Part shown: positions 4,359-11,204 of the stretch, one piece after another | Layout: every line of letters starts with the position of its first letter | How positions within the stretch are numbered: position 1 is the first letter of the stretch | Assembly (NCBI GenBank): GCA_045580165.1 | Contig: JAZNNG010000047.1 | Coordinates: 1-11,204, forward strand | Source of the DNA: UBA4717 sp045580165 | GTDB lineage: Bacteria; Bacillota; Clostridia; Oscillospirales; CAG-272 | Direction: 5' to 3' | Length of the DNA stretch: 11,204 nucleotides | Program-made: the position numbers and the translations under genes | Notes under the pieces: generated by a model | Seen by the model: the letters and a program-made list of their open reading frames with translations, nothing else | The model's database searches: none | What the model was told of the DNA's origin: nothing

Positions 4359-6245
4359 ATGATAAAAAAGATTATTGCGATATGCCTGCTTGCTCTCGTT
4401 GCAGTTGTCGCGTGCAGCTGCGGCTCAAGCGTGGTAGATCTCGAAAATTGCAGTATTATTTATTCCGCTACCGACGGCGATAATATCAAAGCCGCGGCAG
4501 AAAGGCTTCACGATTCTCTTGGAATCGAAAACCTTCCTCTGTCAAGCGACGCCGCAAGTACGGAGTCGGACGGGCTCGAAATACTCATCGGTAACACTAA
4601 CCGCGCAGAGTCGGTCAAGTATACCCGAGACTCTGAGCTCTATTATCTCGATTACGTTATACGCCTTGAAGGCAACAAGGTAGTCATAATCGGCGGAAGC
4701 AACAAGGCTACCGTTTCCGCAGTTGAATATTTTATTACGGAGTTTCTTGATGGCAACAAAATAAGCTTCAAGAACTATGACTACAAGCACGAATACACGG
4801 TCAAGACTCTTGCAGTCGACGGCAAGAACGTTACAAGCTATAACGCCATCACTACCGCAACAGACGGCTCATTCAACGCGATCGTCGATAATTTCTGTAA
4901 CCGCTTCACCGAGCTTACGGGCTTCAAGCAGAGCAACGAGCCCGACGCGCTCAACGTTCTTATAAAGTGCGACAAGGACCTCGCCTCCGACTCGTACAGT
5001 ATCAAGATCTCAAACGGTGACGTAACGTTTGCAGGCGCAAATGCTTACGGTATAAAGGCGGCAATAGACTCGTTCTTCGGTACCGTTATGACCACAAATG
5101 CAACACTCAAAGAAGGAGACGTCTTCAGCGGCACCTTTGAAATGGAACAGACAAAATACGATAATTACATAATAAAACGTACGCCTCTTTACAATACCTA
5201 TTACAAGCTTATGACCGAGAAGGAATTAAACATCGTCTACTTCGGCGGCTCTGTAACTGCAGGACACGGTGCAACCAACTCCGACCTCACCTCGTGGAGA
5301 GGACTTGTATCAAGCTGGTTTGCCTCATCCTTCCCGAATGCAAAAATAAACAACTACAACGCGGCAATAGGCGGCTCGGGCTCACACCACGGCGCCTTCA
5401 GATGCGAAAACGACGTTCTCAACTATAAGCCCGACCTCGTGTTCGTTGAATTTGCAATGAACGACGCATACTGTGGCACAAACAGAAGCAAAATAAAGCT
5501 TTACTACGAAAGCATTGTCAGACAAATAAAGGAAGCTTATCCCGAATGCGACATCGTATCGCTTTATATAACCGACAAGAGCTCTGCAAGCGATACGGTC
5601 CTTCCGAATGCTACGCAGGCTCAGGAATTTATCGCTGAAGCGTACGGAATATCCTCAATTAATCTCGGCGGAGCTATATGCAGCACCATAAACTACAAGG
5701 ACGACGCAGAATGGTCGAAGCATTTTATCGACATAGTTCATCCCACCGACGCAGGCTACGCCGCATACTTTGAAGCCATCAAGGAATTTCTTGAGAGCGA
5801 GCTTGTACTTGGAAACGCATACTCAAACGAGATAAAGACCACTGCCCTTCCCGACAAAGTAAACGATTCCGATTTTAATCCTATATATCTTACCACGGAT
5901 AAAATGGAGATAGTTGAAAACAAGGGGTGGGAATACAAGGAAAACTCCAACTGGCCCGAAACAAATTCCTACCGGGGCTATTATTCAGTTGCAAATGACG
6001 ATAACTCGTTCACGGTAAAATTCAAGGGCGGCACAAACCTCGCGCTCTACGCTGAAATAGGCAAGAACCGCGTATATTATAAAATAGACGGCGGTGACGA
6101 AAAGATAGTTGCATCAAACGGAAATCAGCCTCACGTGCTTTCCGTGAAGATCGACGATAACCCCGAGGCTGAGCACACACTCACCCTCCGCGTGAAAAAC
6201 AAAAACGAAGCAGCGTTTATTTTAAGAGGAATACTCGTCTGGTAA
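4359..6245 (+). CDS. Secreted lipoprotein with SGNH/GDSL hydrolase domain, probable carbohydrate esterase
   Basis: The 628-residue protein begins with a lipoprotein signal peptide: MIKK, a hydrophobic core, then lipobox VVAC with Cys19, so it should be lipid-anchored on the outer face of the membrane. Residues about 33-130 and 162-244 look like two copies of one alpha/beta domain; each ends in a glycine-rich turn followed by a helix (VVIIGGSNKATVSAVEYF, VTFAGANAYGIKAAIDSF). The first copy, with ILIGNT and the GGS turn, resembles N-terminal domains of secreted glycoside-active proteins. The SGNH domain spans about 290-482: block I FGGSVTAG with Ser298, block II AIGGSG with Gly339, block III VEFAMND with Asn368, and block V DIVHP with Asp458 and His461. 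All catalytic positions are present. The C-terminal 110 or so residues look like a beta-sandwich of carbohydrate-binding type. It probably deacylates a polysaccharide, but the substrate is not known. The ATG at 4359 follows AGGAG by 8 bases. It is a single-gene unit with its own promoter and terminator. Confidence 0.87.
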   Translation: MIKKIIAICLLALVAVVACSCGSSVVDLENCSIIYSATDGDNIKAAAERLHDSLGIENLPLSSDAASTESDGLEILIGNTNRAESVKYTRDSELYYLDYVIRLEGNKVVIIGGSNKATVSAVEYFITEFLDGNKISFKNYDYKHEYTVKTLAVDGKNVTSYNAITTATDGSFNAIVDNFCNRFTELTGFKQSNEPDALNVLIKCDKDLASDSYSIKISNGDVTFAGANAYGIKAAIDSFFGTVMTTNATLKEGDVFSGTFEMEQTKYDNYIIKRTPLYNTYYKLMTEKELNIVYFGGSVTAGHGATNSDLTSWRGLVSSWFASSFPNAKINNYNAAIGGSGSHHGAFRCENDVLNYKPDLVFVEFAMNDAYCGTNRSKIKLYYESIVRQIKEAYPECDIVSLYITDKSSASDTVLPNATQAQEFIAEAYGISSINLGGAICSTINYKDDAEWSKHFIDIVHPTDAGYAAYFEAIKEFLESELVLGNAYSNEIKTTALPDKVNDSDFNPIYLTTDKMEIVENKGWEYKENSNWPETNSYRGYYSVANDDNSFTVKFKGGTNLALYAEIGKNRVYYKIDGGDEKIVASNGNQPHVLSVKIDDNPEAEHTLTLRVKNKNEAAFILRGILVW

Positions 6246-6251
6246 CAAAAA

Positions 6252-6281
6252 AGAACCCATCGAATCGATGGGTTCTTTTTT
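6252..6281. terminator. Bidirectional intrinsic terminator between the SGNH gene and greA
   Basis: AGAACCCATCG (6252-6262) pairs perfectly with CGATGGGTTCT (6266-6276) across a 3-base loop. T6 follows on the plus strand and, by symmetry (A6 at 6247-6252), T6 on the minus strand. It begins 7 bases after the SGNH stop codon and 7 bases from the greA stop codon, so it ends both convergent transcripts. Confidence 0.93.
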
Positions 6282-6287
6282 GCTTTA

Positions 6288-6773
6288 TTAATCCTTCTTG
6301 TCAAGCGAGATCTCAAGTACCTCGACCCGATACGAGCCTGCGGGAGCTTCTACGGTTACGATATCGCCGACCTTCTTCTTGAGAAGTGCAATTCCGAGAG
6401 GCGAAACGTCGGATATCTTTCCTGCGAGAGATTCAGCTTCGTTCGAGCCAACTATCGAGATCTCCTCTACCTCGTCGTATTCGAGGTCCTTGATCTTTAC
6501 CTTTGTTCCGAGTCCTACAACGTCTGTGCTGATAGTGCTTTCGTCAATAACCTTGATGTTTCTGAGTATCTCCTCAAGCTCTACTATTCTCGCTTCAACC
6601 TTTGCCTGCTCGTTTTTAGCTTCATCGTATTCGCTGTTCTCCGAAAGGTCACCGAAGGATCTCGCTACCGCGATAGCCTCCTGTACCTCACGTCTTTTGA
6701 CGTTTCTTAAGAAATCAAGCTCACTTTCAAGCTTCTTAAATCCCTCGGTAGTTACCGTCATTATGTTTGCCAT
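6288..6773 (-). CDS. greA: Transcription elongation factor GreA
   Basis: The 161-residue product is close to the usual GreA length of about 158. The N-terminal coiled coil begins TTEGFKKLESELDFL and carries at its tip SFGDLSENSEYDEAKNEQ; Asp42 and Glu45 are the acidic residues that enter the RNA polymerase secondary channel and stimulate cleavage of backtracked RNA. The C-terminal FKBP-like domain includes VSPLGIALLKKKVGD, typical of the family. It rescues arrested elongation complexes in the cytoplasm. The start at 6773 gives MANIMTVT with AAAGGAGA about 10 bases upstream. A longer in-frame reading to 6923 would overlap the preceding gene by over 100 bases and is not homologous. It is the last gene of the ftsEX cluster, 34 bases after the S41 peptidase gene, and ends at the shared terminator. 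Confidence 0.96.
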   Translation of the reverse strand: MANIMTVTTEGFKKLESELDFLRNVKRREVQEAIAVARSFGDLSENSEYDEAKNEQAKVEARIVELEEILRNIKVIDESTISTDVVGLGTKVKIKDLEYDEVEEISIVGSNEAESLAGKISDVSPLGIALLKKKVGDIVTVEAPAGSYRVEVLEISLDKKD

Positions 6774-6807
6774 TTGAACTGTTCTCCTTTGTATTTGCTT
6801 AAATTGT

Positions 6808-8007
6808 TTACTTTGATATTTCTCTGACTGCCGCCGCAAGCTGCGCGTCGTTGTCATCTGTGAGCAAGAACACCGACGTATTCTTGTACTCGTCATCCTG
6901 CTCGACTCTGATGTCGGGCTCAAGTCCCTTGCCCTCGTAGTTGTCCGACACGGGAGGAGCGTAAAGTCTGTCCGACACGCTTATTGCAGAGCCGTCGTAA
7001 AGCTGTCTGATGGTCTGTACCGTACCCTTGCCGTAGGTCTTTTCACCAACGAGGAAGGCTTTATCAAAATCCCTGAGCGCAGATGCGAAAAGCTCTGCCG
7101 CGCTCGCGGTATTTCCGTTGACGAGCACCGCCATCTCACAGTCTATCGAGGATGCGTCCGAGGTGCGTGTCTCCTCTTTACCGTCAGCGTCGTACATTCT
7201 TATTATTACACCCTCGGGGAGAAGATAATCGAGTATCTCGTGTATTGAGTCGAGTGCTCCGCCCGAGTTGTTTCTTACGTCAAATATTATTTTTTCGACT
7301 CCGTTTTCGAGAAGTCCGTCAACTGCCGCCTTGAACTGTGCGGGTGTTCCCGTATCAAATTCAAGTATCTGTACTATACCGATGCTTGAGTCCTTTGAAT
7401 ATATTCTTTCGTAAACGGTGTATTCGGTTATCTTTCTGCGCTCGATCTCGTAGTCGCGCACCTCGCTACCGCTTATCGCGGTGAACTTCGCCTTTGTTCC
7501 CTCTTCGCCGCGAAGCATACCCATAGCCGCGGAATAACCGAGAGTACCGACGGGTGTTCCCTCAACCGATATTATCGAGTCGCCCGGGTTTATTCCCGCT
7601 TCAAGCGCGGGGGAATCCGGCATTACGTTAATAACGCGAATGACCTTCTCGTCACTGTCATATATTACGCTGACGCCTATTCCGACAAGCTCTGCGTTAC
7701 TGTCCTTTAAGAGCTCGGTAAACTCGTCCTTTGTGAAGTACGAGCCGTACTTGTCTCCTGTTCCTGCAACGTAGCCCTTGAGCATACTGTCGATAAGCTT
7801 GGTTTCGTCTATCTCTCCGATAAAGCTGTCACGGTAGACCGAGTCCACCGACGCAAGCTTATCGTAAAGCAGCTGAGTATCGCGTATTTCGTTGAGTGCC
7901 TTCTGGTACTTGTTGTTTACTCTCAGATAAGTAAGCTGAAAGGTGACAAGCACGCTGAGCGCGATCAGAACGATTACCGTCGAAATTGATAGCTTTTTAT
8001 CCTTCAA
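6808..8007 (-). CDS. S41-family (C-terminal processing, CtpA/CtpB-like) serine peptidase
   Basis: The 399-residue protein has a short basic N-terminus and one membrane helix (about 8-28), so it is anchored with its peptidase outside the cell. A linker region, with DKYGSYFTKDEF at 85-96 (the usual DPYS.Y pattern), leads to a PDZ domain (about 107-190, GIGVSV...DSPALEAGINPGDSIISVEG). The S41 core follows: FDVRNNSGG (242-250), NTASAAELF with catalytic Ser302, and GEKTYGKGTVQ with Lys327 and Gln331. All catalytic positions are intact. The family trims or degrades envelope proteins and in Firmicutes often lies beside ftsEX and a cell-wall hydrolase, as here. The start is a TTG at 8005-8007 with AGGA 7 bases upstream; the next in-frame ATG lies well inside the protein (Met75). 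It begins 17 bases after the M23 gene. Confidence 0.92.
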   Translation of the reverse strand: MKDKKLSISTVIVLIALSVLVTFQLTYLRVNNKYQKALNEIRDTQLLYDKLASVDSVYRDSFIGEIDETKLIDSMLKGYVAGTGDKYGSYFTKDEFTELLKDSNAELVGIGVSVIYDSDEKVIRVINVMPDSPALEAGINPGDSIISVEGTPVGTLGYSAAMGMLRGEEGTKAKFTAISGSEVRDYEIERRKITEYTVYERIYSKDSSIGIVQILEFDTGTPAQFKAAVDGLLENGVEKIIFDVRNNSGGALDSIHEILDYLLPEGVIIRMYDADGKEETRTSDASSIDCEMAVLVNGNTASAAELFASALRDFDKAFLVGEKTYGKGTVQTIRQLYDGSAISVSDRLYAPPVSDNYEGKGLEPDIRVEQDDEYKNTSVFLLTDDNDAQLAAAVREISK

Positions 8008-8024
8008 TTAAATTCCTGCTTTCT

Positions 8025-9227
8025 TTATTTCGGGAAATATTTTCTCGGGTTGATTGTTGAGCCGTTTTCGTACATTGAGAAGTGGCAGTGGTTACCCGTT
8101 GAGTCTCCCGTGGAGCCTGCCTTTGCAATAACCTGACCGCGCTCAACGTAGTCGCCCACCGATACGAGCAGCTTACTGTTATGCGCGTAAAGTGTTGCGT
8201 ATCCGCCGCCGTGGTCTATCATTACGTAGTAACCGTAGCTGTTATGCCACGTGCTCTTTACGACCGTTCCCGCATTTGACGCGTATATATCCGTGCCGAA
8301 CGCAACGGGAATATCAATTCCGTTATGAAGCTCACGGTTTCCGTAAAGAGGATTGTTGCGCCACTCGTACTCAGAGGAAACGTAGGTGTACTTTGTAGGT
8401 ACCGGCCACATAAACTCACCGCCGATATACTTGGTGTTCTGCTCAGCGAGCACCTTTGCGTAATCGTCGATCTCCTTGTCTATCTTTGCCTTTTCCTCTT
8501 CCTTCTTGCGAAGCGCCTTTTCGTATTCCGATTGGTTTGCTATAAGGTTATTTATGTAGCTTGCAGATTCTGCCGCCTGACGTTCAAGCTCTATCTGTGC
8601 CTGTTCAAGCTCTGCCTTTAGCTCAAGCTGACGTGAAAGCGCCGCCTCGTATTCAGCCTTCTGACCCTCAAGCTCCTCTTTTTCGCCGACAATAGATTCC
8701 ATAACCTTGTTATCGTATTCTATCATCGCACCGATCCTGTCGAGCTCACCGAAGAAATCTGCAAGTCCCGACGAGCCGAGAAGCATATCGAGATAGCTTA
8801 TATCGCCTTCCTCACGGTTGATCCTGAGTCGCTTTTTGAAGTTATCAAGCTTTTTGTCGTATTCAGACTGCTTTTCGTCGATCTCGATGATCTTGTTTGC
8901 AATGTCCGCACTAAGACCGTCGATAAGCTTGATGGTGACCTCGATGTTATCGTGAGTAAGCTTTATCTGATTGTCAAGATAAGCCTTGTTCTGCATAGCC
9001 TCGGCCTTATTGTTCTTGGTCGAGTTTATCTTTGTCTGGAGCGAGCTTATCTCCTTTTTTATGCTCGAAAGCTGATTTTCAAGCTTTTGCATTGTGGCGT
9101 CGGTCGCACCGTAGTACGCGCTGTCGACCTTAAAAAGCGTAGCCGTACCGATAAGCATTACGGCTACAAGAATAACACCGACAAACAAAGCAATAATTCT
9201 CTTGCCATTTACTAACGTTTTTTTCAT
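8025..9227 (-). CDS. Coiled-coil M23-family metallopeptidase (EnvC/PcsB-like murein hydrolase)
   Basis: The 400-residue protein has an N-terminal signal or anchor helix (about 10-31). A long coiled coil follows (about 42-265, heptad-rich with many Glu, Lys and Leu), interrupted by a GDISYLDMLLGSSGLADFF segment at 141-159, as in the hydrolase partners of FtsEX. A C-terminal LytM/M23 domain (about 272-400) has LHNGIDIP with zinc ligands His301 and Asp305, YAHN with His349, and NHCHF with His380 and His382. All active-site residues are present, so it should cut peptidoglycan itself, unlike catalytically dead EnvC-type activators. It is presumably held inactive by the coiled coil and switched on through FtsX. 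It begins 15 bases after ftsX. The ribosome binding site is weak (GGAATAGAG), suggesting coupling to ftsX translation. Confidence 0.92.
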   Translation of the reverse strand: MKKTLVNGKRIIALFVGVILVAVMLIGTATLFKVDSAYYGATDATMQKLENQLSSIKKEISSLQTKINSTKNNKAEAMQNKAYLDNQIKLTHDNIEVTIKLIDGLSADIANKIIEIDEKQSEYDKKLDNFKKRLRINREEGDISYLDMLLGSSGLADFFGELDRIGAMIEYDNKVMESIVGEKEELEGQKAEYEAALSRQLELKAELEQAQIELERQAAESASYINNLIANQSEYEKALRKKEEEKAKIDKEIDDYAKVLAEQNTKYIGGEFMWPVPTKYTYVSSEYEWRNNPLYGNRELHNGIDIPVAFGTDIYASNAGTVVKSTWHNSYGYYVMIDHGGGYATLYAHNSKLLVSVGDYVERGQVIAKAGSTGDSTGNHCHFSMYENGSTINPRKYFPK

Positions 9228-9242
9228 ATTCTCTATTCCGAT

Positions 9243-10136
9243 TTATGCCTTCAAATATTTTTCCATCGAGAAAAGACTTCCTACTACTCCGCAGAACAGT
9301 CCCGTTCCAAGGAATATCCAGAACACACTCGCGCTGACGTCCGAGAACGGACAGAACGAAAGTATGCTTATGCCGTTTCCGAGCGCGTTTATGAGGTAAT
9401 TGTACGCAAAGGATTGCGCGAAATATGCCGCAATACTTGATACGAGTCCTATTATTATTCCCTCAAATATAAACGGGAGAGCAATAAAGGTACCCGTCGC
9501 GCCTATGTATCTCATTATGATTATCTCGTCCGAGCGCGCCATAACCGTAAGTCCGATGGTGTTTACGATAACGAAAATGCACACCACTACGAGTATTATC
9601 ATAAATACTACTATAACGAAAAGAATTCCGTTCTTGAGGCTTTCTATATTGTTAGCAAGATCAAGACGGTTGTTGATCTTTTCAATTTCCTCTATCTGGT
9701 TAAGCTGATAAACGAGCGTGGAAACTCCCTCGGTTTCAAGATAAGGGATCTCAAAGGAGTCTCTGAAGGGGTTATCACCCTCGAGGATATCGTAGAGGTC
9801 TCCGTAAGCGGTATACTTGTCCGCCTCCTCCTCAAGAGCCTGCGCCTTTGATATGTATACCACGTTTTCACTGTCAACGTTATCAAGAGCCTTTATCCTC
9901 TCACCGATAGCGTCAACTCTTTCCTGCTCGGTTTCCGAGTTCAAAAAGACGATTATCTCGTTGGCAAAGCCAAGCTTTTCCATATTGTAATCGACGTTTT
10001 CGTATATCAGGAATGTGCTTCCGAAGATAATAAGGCATCCGATAAGAACGAGCATAGTGGTTATGCTGTAACGCTTATTGCGCCATATTCCCTTGAACGC
10101 CTGTCCGATAAAGTGTGCGGGTCTGAAGCTACTCAT
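9243..10136 (-). CDS. ftsX: Cell division protein FtsX
   Basis: The 297-residue membrane subunit of the FtsEX complex has the family topology. It has a cytoplasmic N-terminus (FKGIWRNKRYSITTM), a first membrane helix at about 26-46 and an extracellular domain at about 47-169. Three further helices follow near 170-194, 217-240 and 270-290. The conserved cytoplasmic loop MARSDEIIIMRYIGATGTF (about 199-217) marks FtsX. It carries the ATP-driven shape change of FtsE across the membrane to a peptidoglycan hydrolase, here most likely the adjacent M23 protein. The start codon overlaps the ftsE stop by one base (TAATG), with AGGGGGGAT inside the end of ftsE, so the two are translationally coupled. 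Confidence 0.95.
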   Translation of the reverse strand: MSSFRPAHFIGQAFKGIWRNKRYSITTMLVLIGCLIIFGSTFLIYENVDYNMEKLGFANEIIVFLNSETEQERVDAIGERIKALDNVDSENVVYISKAQALEEEADKYTAYGDLYDILEGDNPFRDSFEIPYLETEGVSTLVYQLNQIEEIEKINNRLDLANNIESLKNGILFVIVVFMIILVVVCIFVIVNTIGLTVMARSDEIIIMRYIGATGTFIALPFIFEGIIIGLVSSIAAYFAQSFAYNYLINALGNGISILSFCPFSDVSASVFWIFLGTGLFCGVVGSLFSMEKYLKA

Positions 10137-10813
10137 TAAAACATCCCCCCTACCTTATCGCTTATTATCTTTCCGTTGTCTATGCGGACAACTCTCTTCT
10201 GATAGTAATTTACAAGCTTTTCCTCGTGGGTTATTACTATAACGGTTCTTTCAAACTGCTGGTTTATCTTGAGAAGCAGCTCCATTATACCGCGGCTCAT
10301 TTCGGGGTCTATATTACCCGTAGGCTCGTCGGCGATTATTACCTTGGGCTCGTTCACGATAGCTCTCGCTATTGCAAGTCTCTGTTGCTCACCGCCCGAG
10401 ATCTCCTTGGGCATACAGTTTGCCTTTTCAAGAAGATGAACGAGCTCAAGCGCAGTTCTTACGTTGCAATCCTTGGCTTTCTTGGATTTTCCTATAACAT
10501 CCATTGCGAAGATGATGTTTTCACAAACTGTCTTGCTCTCGAGAAGCTTAAAGTCCTGGAAAACCATTCCGAGTCCGCGTCTGTAATACGGGACCTGCCA
10601 ATGTCTGAGCTTTGAAAGCTTATAGTTATCAACGGTTATCTCTCCGCTTGTAATTTCTTCTTCCTTTATGAGAAGTCTTGTAAGCGTGGTTTTTCCCGAG
10701 CCGTTACCGCCAACTATAAACACGAATTCTCCGTCGTTTATAGTAAGGTCGATACCGTCAAGAGCGACAGTTCCGTTCGGATACACCTTTCTGACGTTTT
10801 CAAATTTTATCAT
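10136..10813 (-). CDS. ftsE: Cell division ATP-binding protein FtsE
   Basis: The 225-residue ABC ATPase subunit of FtsEX shows Walker A GGNGSGKT (35-42), Q-loop Gln86 in VFQDFKLL (a hallmark of FtsE), signature ISGGEQQR (138-145), Walker B VIIADEPTGNID (158-169) and switch His196 in ITHEEKLV. The opening MIKFENVRKVYPNGTVALDGI is also typical. It hydrolyses ATP in the cytoplasm and drives FtsX. One detail differs from many homologues: Walker A reads GGNGSGKT rather than GPSGAGKS, which should not impair function. The ATG at 10811-10813 is preceded by AAAGG at about 10 bases. It is the first division gene of the cluster after the PucR-type regulator, from which it is separated by 123 bases. Confidence 0.96.
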   Translation of the reverse strand: MIKFENVRKVYPNGTVALDGIDLTINDGEFVFIVGGNGSGKTTLTRLLIKEEEITSGEITVDNYKLSKLRHWQVPYYRRGLGMVFQDFKLLESKTVCENIIFAMDVIGKSKKAKDCNVRTALELVHLLEKANCMPKEISGGEQQRLAIARAIVNEPKVIIADEPTGNIDPEMSRGIMELLLKINQQFERTVIVITHEEKLVNYYQKRVVRIDNGKIISDKVGGMF

Positions 10814-10936
10814 AGATTAAATACCTTTCATCTGCGGAAGTGTGCATATACTTCCCCGTCTTTTAGAACAAAATCGCCGAAGGAAAGCAAAAACTTATCT
10901 CCGGCGTTGTTGTTATTCTTTTCCCGAGCTTGATGC
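10814..10936 (-). other. Gap between the PucR-type gene and ftsE, with weak promoter and hairpin signals
   Basis: Two weak inverted repeats are visible. One is GGAAGT/ACTTCC (10836-10841 and 10850-10855). The other, read on the minus strand, pairs CGCCGG with a downstream TTCGGCG imperfectly across a long loop and is followed by ATTTTGTTCT, a poor terminator. A possible promoter (TTGCTT, 17 bases, TCTAAA on the minus strand) is also weak. Whether ftsE has its own promoter here or is read through from the regulator gene cannot be decided. No credible small gene is seen. Confidence 0.3.
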
Positions 10937-11204
10937 TCAGAACTTTACCGGCTTGCTGGACAGATATTTCTTTACCATAAGCGCTACCTTGAAGGTTATC
11001 GCGTGTTCAAATTCTCTGAGGTCAAGTCCGGTGAGCTTGCGTATCTTTTCAAGTCTGTATACAAGTGTATTTCTGTGCACGAAAAGCTTTCTTGACGTTT
11101 CCGAAACGTTAAGATTGTTTTCAAAGAAGCACTGGATCGTAAAAAGGGTTTCGTGGTCAAGCGACTCAAGAGAGCCCTTCTTGAATACCTCTGCAAGGAA
11201 CATC
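10937..11204 (-). CDS. C-terminal fragment of a PucR/CdaR-family transcriptional regulator
   Basis: The last 88 or so codons of a gene running off the right edge are present. The segment ETLFTIQCFFENNLNVSETSRKLFVHRNTLVYRLEKIRKLTGLDLREFEHAITFKVALM is the PucR C-terminal helix-turn-helix domain, recognised by NVSETS..LFVHRNTL.YRL.KI..LTG.DLR. Full-length relatives are several hundred residues, so the Met at 11201-11203 is most likely internal rather than the start. The N-terminal sensor part, which would suggest the ligand, lies outside the window. It is in the same direction as ftsEX and 123 bases upstream. Similar regulators beside ftsEX occur in Clostridia, to my knowledge, but a regulatory link is not shown here. 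Confidence 0.88.
   Translation of the reverse strand, partial: MFLAEVFKKGSLESLDHETLFTIQCFFENNLNVSETSRKLFVHRNTLVYRLEKIRKLTGLDLREFEHAITFKVALMVKKYLSSKPVKF

Noticed and set aside
4359..6245. Biosynthetic or defence function for the SGNH protein
   Set aside because: The lipoprotein signal, SGNH blocks and beta-rich C-terminus point to a surface esterase, and no partner genes are adjacent.
6298..6777. Plus-strand open frame of 159 codons opposite greA
   Set aside because: It is a serine-rich shadow of the clearly real greA gene, with no ribosome binding site or recognisable domain.
6774..6923. Longer reading frame for greA
   Set aside because: The extra residues overlap the S41 peptidase gene and are arginine- and serine-rich shadow sequence with no GreA homology.

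Overview
The window looks like chromosomal DNA of a low-to-mid-GC Gram-positive Clostridia, most likely a gut Oscillospiraceae/Ruminococcaceae-type bacterium. This is inferred from: strong Shine-Dalgarno sequences; sigma-A-type promoters with extended -10 elements; a PucR/CdaR-type regulator beside ftsEX; a stand-alone LytTR regulator paired with DUF3021; and palindromic intergenic repeats of the CCTTCCCC...GGATGAGG type that I associate, from memory, with gut Clostridia. No rRNA, tRNA, CRISPR array or transposase was seen.

Layout. (1) Positions 1-76: the 5' end of a minus-strand gene for a small membrane-anchored protein, with its promoter. (2) 77-1370: a divergent intergenic region with a hairpin, two near-identical inverted repeats (candidate operators) and a good promoter, driving an XRE-type helix-turn-helix regulator. 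(3) 1371-1824: a gene-free region of consecutive palindromes, including two MITE-like elements and a strong terminator at 1641-1680. (4) 1825-4173: a minus-strand operon read as ABC ATPase, ABC-2 permease, LytTR regulator, DUF3021 membrane protein, tightly spaced and partly overlapping. (5) 4174-4358: a divergent promoter region with a 21-bp-spaced direct repeat midway between the two promoters. (6) 4359-6245: a secreted lipoprotein with an SGNH-hydrolase domain, a probably duplicated N-terminal domain and a C-terminal beta-rich domain. It ends at a bidirectional terminator shared with the next operon. (7) 6288-11204: a minus-strand cluster read as PucR-type regulator (partial), ftsE, ftsX, coiled-coil M23 peptidase, S41 peptidase, greA.

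How the genes work together. FtsE and FtsX form the membrane complex that, in related bacteria, activates a coiled-coil peptidoglycan hydrolase. The adjacent M23 protein has the expected coiled-coil-plus-peptidase build, and an S41 (Ctp-like) protease follows. The segment therefore reads as a cell-wall hydrolysis and division module, with the elongation factor gene greA as its last cistron. The ABC/LytTR/DUF3021 operon looks like a self-regulated export or stress-response unit of unknown substrate. The SGNH lipoprotein is probably a surface carbohydrate esterase.

No clearly novel multi-gene system was found. The least ordinary items are the palindrome-dense 1371-1824 region, the LytTR-spaced repeat at the centre of a divergent promoter, the tandem inverted repeats in front of the XRE gene, and the duplicated N-terminus of the SGNH lipoprotein.
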